Source: an uncultured Oscillospiraceae bacterium (GTDB lineage: Bacteria; Bacillota; Clostridia; Oscillospirales; Acutalibacteraceae). Taken from it: a stretch of DNA of 64,000 nucleotides. Under the pieces are notes generated by a model. It did not search any database. It saw nothing but the letters and a program-made list of their open reading frames with translations, and had not been told where the DNA came from. Shown piece after piece: positions 59,873 through 64,000 of this stretch. Made by a program: the position numbers and the translations under genes. The first letter of the stretch is position 1. Each line of letters starts with the position of its first letter. The stretch spans positions 43,162 through 107,161 of the forward strand of contig CAJUNS010000002.1 in assembly GCA_910587995.1 (NCBI GenBank), read 5' to 3'.

Positions 59873-60513
59873 GCCTGCTTGTGGTAGAGGGTCTGGATGG
59901 CAGCGGCAAGAGCACTCAAGTGGCCTTGCTGGCCAGGGCTTTGGCCCAGCGGGGCCCCATGCGGAAAATTTCCTTTCCCGACTACGATTCCCCATCCTCC
60001 GCGCTGGTGAAAATGTACCTGGCCGGGGAGTTTGGCAGCGCCGGAGAAGTGGACCCCTATGCCGCGGGGGCCTTTTACGCAGTGGACCGGTATGCCAGCT
60101 TTCAAAAGGACTGGCAGGCGGATTACCGCCAGGGGACGCTGGTTTTAGCGGACCGCTACGCCACCTCCAACCTGCTGTACCAGATGGGTAAGCTGCCGGA
60201 GGCCCAGTGGCTGGACTACGCCGCCTGGGTGGAGGATTTTGAATACGGTAAGCTGGGCCTGCCCCGGCCGGACCGGGTGATTCTGCTGGACATGCCGGTG
60301 GAGGTCTCCCAAAAGCTGTTGGCCGTGCGGTATGAGGGGGACGACTCCCGGAAGGACATTCACGAGCGGGACCTGGAATTTTTACGGACCTGCGCCCGGT
60401 GCGCTCACTTTGCGGCGGAGCGGCTGGGCTGGCGGCTGGTACCCTGCGCGGTGGGGGGCGAACCTCTGCCTGTGGAGGAAATCCACCGGCGGGTGCTGGA
60501 GGCGGCTTTGTGA
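59869..60513 (+). CDS. tmk: Thymidylate kinase
   Basis: A 214-residue P-loop kinase that phosphorylates dTMP to dTDP. Walker A is VEGLDGSGKST; the DR(Y/H) motif is in LADRYATSNLLYQ. The LID region (YEGDDSRKDIHERD) is of the kind with basic residues. The start at 59869 overlaps the thyX stop; the frame is open much further upstream inside thyX, but that is the wrong frame for that gene. Confidence 0.9.
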   Translation: MSLLVVEGLDGSGKSTQVALLARALAQRGPMRKISFPDYDSPSSALVKMYLAGEFGSAGEVDPYAAGAFYAVDRYASFQKDWQADYRQGTLVLADRYATSNLLYQMGKLPEAQWLDYAAWVEDFEYGKLGLPRPDRVILLDMPVEVSQKLLAVRYEGDDSRKDIHERDLEFLRTCARCAHFAAERLGWRLVPCAVGGEPLPVEEIHRRVLEAAL

Positions 60514-60611
60514 GGGGGGAGCTTTGACCCAAGACTATATCAAGGCATATGGAAGCGGCCCGGCACTGTCTCTGCTGGGCGGGACGCAATTGGGAAAGGA
60601 GCGGTAAATTT

Positions 60612-61163
60612 ATGGTATATGTATTTTTAGCGGAAGGTTTTGAACTGGTAGAGGCCATGGCCCCGGTGGATATTCTGCGCCGCGCTAAGGTGGAGGTGCG
60701 GACTGTAGGGGTGTCCGGCCGGCAGGTGGCGGCCTCCAACGGGGTGCGGGTGGAGGCCGATGTGGAACTGGCCCAGGCCCAACGGGAGGGCCTTTCAGCC
60801 ATTGTTCTGCCCGGCGGCCTGCCCGGCACGGTGAATTTGGAACAGTCCGCTGGAGTGCAGGGCTTTATTGACTACTGTGCCGGAGCGGGCATTTTGACCG
60901 CCGCCATCTGCGCCGCGCCCTCCATTCTGGCTCACAAGGGCCTGCTGCGGGGCCGGGAGGCCACGGCTTTCCCCAACTTCCAGAAGGACCTGGAAGAGGG
61001 CGGGGCCCGGCTGAGCCCGCGCTTTGTGGTGCGGGACGGGACGTTTATCACCGCCCGGGGCATGGGGGTTTCCACCCAGTTTGGCCTGGCGCTGGCAGAG
61101 GCACTGGCCTCCTCAGAAACAGCGGCCCAGATCAAGTCCAGCATTCAGTTCAGCCTGGAATAA
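60612..61163 (+). CDS. DJ-1/PfpI family protein
   Basis: 183 residues of the DJ-1 family. The nucleophile elbow TAAICAAPSILAHKGLL carries the reactive cysteine, and the N-terminal LAEGFELVEAMAPVDILRRA has the usual glutamate. Members act as glyoxalases, chaperones or deglycases; which is not clear here. AAAGGAG precedes the ATG. Confidence 0.92.
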   Translation: MVYVFLAEGFELVEAMAPVDILRRAKVEVRTVGVSGRQVAASNGVRVEADVELAQAQREGLSAIVLPGGLPGTVNLEQSAGVQGFIDYCAGAGILTAAICAAPSILAHKGLLRGREATAFPNFQKDLEEGGARLSPRFVVRDGTFITARGMGVSTQFGLALAEALASSETAAQIKSSIQFSLE

Positions 61164-61205
61164 GCAGGCGGTATGGAAAACGGTACAAAGGAAGGAAACA
61201 AAGCT

Positions 61206-62504
61206 ATGAACCAGAATCCACAGTCCAACGGGGGGCAGAACTCCTCGGGCGGGTTTAAAGTGAACATTGACCAGCGGGACCTGATGGCCAGCTCTGCCGA
61301 GGCCAAGCGCCGCCGCTGGGAGAACCAGAACCTGGCGGAGCAGCCGGCCTCCTCCCCCAAGCGGTCCAGCCTGACGGAAAAGGAGCGCAAGGCGGAGAAA
61401 AAGGCCCACAAAAAGCGCAACCGGGTCAAGGCCCGGAAGAATAAGCGGGTCTTCTCCTTTGTGTGGCTGTGCATGGTGCTGCTGGTGTCCTTCACCCTGG
61501 CCAGCTATCTAACCGGCGGCTCCAACGACTTTTTTGCCGTGGGCAGGCCAGTGGGCACAGTGGATATTGTCATTCCCGAAGGGGTTCTGACCGAGGACCA
61601 GCTGGCGGACATCCTCTATAAGGCCGGAGCCATTAAAAAGCCGGAATTTTTCAGCCTCTACTGCAAAATCAAGGCGGATATGGAGGACTTTACCCCTGGC
61701 ATACACAAAAATGTGGGAACCGACCTGGACTATGAGTACCTGATCAACACCCTGATCGGCGGCACGGATAACCGTGAGGTGGTGGAGGTCACCCTGCCCG
61801 AGGGTATTACCGCCCTGCAGGCGGCCCGGCTTTTGGAGGAAAATGAGGTCTGCGATGCCCAGGAGTTTTTAACGGCGCTGAACTCCCGGGACTTTGACAA
61901 ATACGGCATGATTGCCGCCCTGGGAGAGACCAGCGGCCGGTACTACCGGCTGGAAGGCTACCTGTTCCCAGACACCTACCAGTTCTACAAGGGCGAGGAC
62001 CTGGAGGACGTAATTGGCAAGCTGCTTCACAACTTTGAGGTGAAGTTTGACAGCAACTTCCAGAAGAAGCTGGACGAGTCCGGCATGACCATGGACCAGG
62101 TAGTCACTTTGGCCAGCATCATTCAGGCGGAGGCGGCCAACGCCACGGACATGTTCGATGTTTCGGCGGTGCTGCACAACCGGTTGAAGTTCGGCGCGGA
62201 GCACGACATTTTCTTCCTGGAATGCGACTCCACCTCTTACTACCCCTACCGCAACGCCAAAGATATGGAGGAGCAGGGGGGAACCCTGAGCTATGGCAGC
62301 TACGACACCTACCAGGTGAAGGGCCTGCCTCCGGGGCCCATCTGCAACCCGGGCCAGCATGCCATCAACGCGGCCCTCAAGCCCAACACCGAGGGCGACG
62401 CATCGCAGTATTTGTACTTCTGCCACTCGGAGGATGGCGTGGCCTACTATGCTACCAACGAGTACGACCATGAGGAAAACAAGATATTGGCGGGGATAGA
62501 ATGA
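61206..62504 (+). CDS. mltG: Endolytic murein transglycosylase MltG (YceG-like)
   Basis: 432 residues. The cytoplasmic tail is long and basic (to about 83), then one membrane helix (VWLCMVLLVSFTLASYL) and the extracytoplasmic YceG domain with the conserved LEGYLFPDTYQF, LASIIQAEAAN holding the catalytic glutamate, and YQVKGLPPGPICNPG. MltG cuts nascent glycan strands and sets their length. The start at 61206 (AAGGAAGG upstream) is preferred; ATG 61173 would add 11 residues. The stop overlaps the next gene. The mltG then U32-peptidase order resembles yrrL-yrrN/O in Bacillus. Confidence 0.92.
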   Translation: MNQNPQSNGGQNSSGGFKVNIDQRDLMASSAEAKRRRWENQNLAEQPASSPKRSSLTEKERKAEKKAHKKRNRVKARKNKRVFSFVWLCMVLLVSFTLASYLTGGSNDFFAVGRPVGTVDIVIPEGVLTEDQLADILYKAGAIKKPEFFSLYCKIKADMEDFTPGIHKNVGTDLDYEYLINTLIGGTDNREVVEVTLPEGITALQAARLLEENEVCDAQEFLTALNSRDFDKYGMIAALGETSGRYYRLEGYLFPDTYQFYKGEDLEDVIGKLLHNFEVKFDSNFQKKLDESGMTMDQVVTLASIIQAEAANATDMFDVSAVLHNRLKFGAEHDIFFLECDSTSYYPYRNAKDMEEQGGTLSYGSYDTYQVKGLPPGPICNPGQHAINAALKPNTEGDASQYLYFCHSEDGVAYYATNEYDHEENKILAGIE

Positions 62505-63766
62505 GCGGAGCAAAGATGGAAAAAGAGTTTGGCGGCAGAAGAGGGCATGGGCCCGGAGCCATGCCAGAGCTTCTGGCCCCTGCCGGGGACATGGAGCGCC
62601 TGGAGGCTGCGGTACGCTATGGGGCGGACGCGGTGTACTTGGCGGGGAAGGACTATGGCATGCGGGCAGCGCCTGGAAATTTTACTCCAGAGGAGCTGGT
62701 GCGGGGAGTGGAGCTTTGCCACCAGCAGGGCGTGCGGGTCTATGTAACCTGCAACACGCTGCCCCGCAACGCTGAGTTAGAGGCCATGCCCCGCTTTTTG
62801 GAGCACTGTGCCCAGGCGGGAGTGGATGGCTTCATCATTTCCGACCTGGGGGTGCTGGCTTTGGCAAAGCGCCATGCTCCGCAGGTGGAGCGCCATGTGT
62901 CCACCCAAACGGGGATTGTCAACTATGCCGCCGCCCAAGCCTGCTGGGAGCTGGGGGCCAAGCGGGTGGTGCTGGCCCGAGAGGTCCCTCTGACAGAGAT
63001 CCGGGGCATCCGGGAGCGTATTCCGCCGGAGATGGAGCTGGAGGCCTTTGCCCACGGGAGCATGTGCGTGTCCTTTTCCGGGCGCTGCCTGCTTTCCAAC
63101 TATATGACCGGCCGGGACGCCAACCGGGGCCAATGCGCCCAGCCCTGCCGCTGGGAGTATACCCTGACGGAAAAACAGCGGCCGGACCAGCATTTTCCCA
63201 TAATCCAGGGCCAGGAGGGGACCTACATCCTTAACTCCAACGACCTGCGGATGATCCAGCACATTCCGGCCATGGTGGAGGCAGGCGTCAGCAGCCTGAA
63301 AATTGAGGGACGGGCCAAGTCGGCCTACTATGTGGCCTGCGTCACGGCAGCCTACCGGCGGGCCATCGACTTTTTCGCGTCCCACCCGGGAGAGGCCCTG
63401 CCGCCGGAGATTTTGGAGGAGACGGAGAAAATCAGCCACCGGGCCTATAGCCCTGGATTTTACTTTGGGGGCGAGCCAGGCCAGACCCCGGACCGCAGCC
63501 AGTATACCCGGAAATACCAGCTGGCGGCGGTGAGCGGGGGCCGGGCGGGCCAGTATGTCAAGCTCTACGAGCGCAACCGCTTCTGCCGGGGCGACTTGGC
63601 CGATGTGCTTCAACCCGGCCGGGAGCCCTTCACCATCCGGCTGGAGGAGCTGTATAACCAGGACTGGGAGCCCATAGAGGCCGCGCCCCACGCGGAGATG
63701 CTGGTCTATTGGAAAACGGACGCGGAGGTGGGCCAGGGGGCCTATCTGCGCATCCGACGAGAATAA
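62501..63766 (+). CDS. Peptidase U32 family protein, probably a tRNA or rRNA hydroxylase (TrhP-like)
   Basis: 421 residues of the U32 family. The start PELLAPAGDMERLEAAVRYG and the cysteine cluster CVSFSGRC, then CAQPCRW, which binds Fe-S in better-studied members, are intact. Despite the peptidase name, TrhP/RlhA-type members hydroxylate tRNA uridine 34 or 23S rRNA using prephenate-derived oxygen chemistry. Position just after mltG fits trhP. The ATG overlaps the mltG stop. The N-terminus is 20 residues longer than usual; MPELL is a plausible alternative start. Confidence 0.9.
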   Translation: MSGAKMEKEFGGRRGHGPGAMPELLAPAGDMERLEAAVRYGADAVYLAGKDYGMRAAPGNFTPEELVRGVELCHQQGVRVYVTCNTLPRNAELEAMPRFLEHCAQAGVDGFIISDLGVLALAKRHAPQVERHVSTQTGIVNYAAAQACWELGAKRVVLAREVPLTEIRGIRERIPPEMELEAFAHGSMCVSFSGRCLLSNYMTGRDANRGQCAQPCRWEYTLTEKQRPDQHFPIIQGQEGTYILNSNDLRMIQHIPAMVEAGVSSLKIEGRAKSAYYVACVTAAYRRAIDFFASHPGEALPPEILEETEKISHRAYSPGFYFGGEPGQTPDRSQYTRKYQLAAVSGGRAGQYVKLYERNRFCRGDLADVLQPGREPFTIRLEELYNQDWEPIEAAPHAEMLVYWKTDAEVGQGAYLRIRRE

Positions 63767-63770
63767 AAAA

Positions 63771-63838
63771 CGGCCTGTCCGCACAGAGCCGGTCCAGAAG
63801 GGGCGTTCCTCCAAGGACTGGTTGGCGCGGGCAGGCCG
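63771..63838 (+). terminator. Extended nested hairpin after the U32 gene
   Basis: CGGCCTG and CAGGCCG enclose a second stem (AGCCGGTCC with GGACTGGTT). It ends the operon or is a structured repeat; there is no long T run. Confidence 0.45.
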
Positions 63839-63912
63839 CTTTCATTGGGAGTGACCAAAGAATCGGAATCATCTAGGAAATAGGGGGCGGAGCTTATACC
63901 GCTGGCTTTGCC

Positions 63913-64000
63913 AAGTGTGACGTTGGCAAAGCCAAGTATGACATTGGCAAAGCCAAGTATGACGTTGGCAAAGCCAAGTATGACGTTGGCAAAGCCAAGT
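63913..64000 (+). repeat. 21-bp tandem repeat running off the window end
   Basis: Four full units of 21 bases (63913-63933, 63934-63954, 63955-63975, 63976-63996) and the start of a fifth. Each contains GACGTTGGCAAAGCC (one has GACATTGG) and the small palindrome TTGGC-AAA-GCCAA. It is preceded by GGCTTTGCC. Confidence 0.85.

Noticed and set aside
63913-64000. CRISPR array
   Set aside because: The units are directly adjacent with no unique spacers and no cas genes are near.

Overview
The window is about 60% GC and reads as the chromosome of an anaerobic, endospore-forming, flagellated Clostridium-class Firmicute, most like the Oscillospiraceae/Ruminococcaceae gut lineage. Pointers are spoIIR, a flagellin, a sigma-28-type promoter, type III glutamine synthetase, the DapL route to diaminopimelate, ThyX in place of ThyA, RqcH, a flavin reductase-rubredoxin protein and many short palindromic intergenic repeats. 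Species cannot be named from the sequence alone. No rRNA, tRNA, CRISPR array, phage or full-length insertion sequence was seen.

Layout. 1-5 kb: end of a riboflavin-type ECF transporter gene, a membrane diguanylate cyclase and glnN with a long leader. 5-16 kb: a pyrimidine and diaminopimelate block (carA, a NUDIX gene, a carB-dapF fusion, a LURP-one-like gene, a second dapF, pyrG, a GrpB-like gene, dapL). 16.3-18.8 kb: an AT-richer island with three exported proteins, two of which share an undescribed domain. 19-23.4 kb: DUF1858 protein, trmK, Nif3-like, a small membrane protein, a GNAT and rqcH. 24.3-30.6 kb: a five-gene peptide ABC transporter with a strong promoter. 30.8-40.3 kb: class B sortase, uxaC, then a long minus-strand run (coaBC, a membrane protein, glyA, Hrb-like flavoprotein, a small membrane protein, tcdA, a TtcA-like thiolase, two chromate-transporter halves). 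40.4-42.1 kb: an ECF S component and coaX, divergent from coaBC, forming a pantothenate/CoA locus. 42.2-50.9 kb: a metal(loid) permease, spoIIR, addB, an M3 peptidase and a ribokinase-like gene. 51-56 kb: surface proteins (SLH esterase, a sigma-28-preceded pair of exported proteins, flagellin). 56-63.8 kb: DegV, nitroreductase, orphan lipoprotein, thyX-tmk, DJ-1, mltG, U32 peptidase.

The main discoveries are (i) one open frame joining a complete CarB to a complete DapF, with a second free dapF 1 kb downstream; (ii) several families of short structured repeats, including a cloverleaf-like element with compensatory changes (six copies, three overlapping a stop codon or within a base of it), an 88-90 bp nested palindrome flanked by 9-10 bp direct repeats, a two-hairpin element with compensated stems, and a 186-bp MITE with perfect 17-bp ends; (iii) the island of exported proteins with a shared domain ending in LPxFHDIFPxDWExP; and (iv) structured leaders and operator-like palindromes at glnN, the ECF/coaX operon, the peptide transporter and the SLH esterase.
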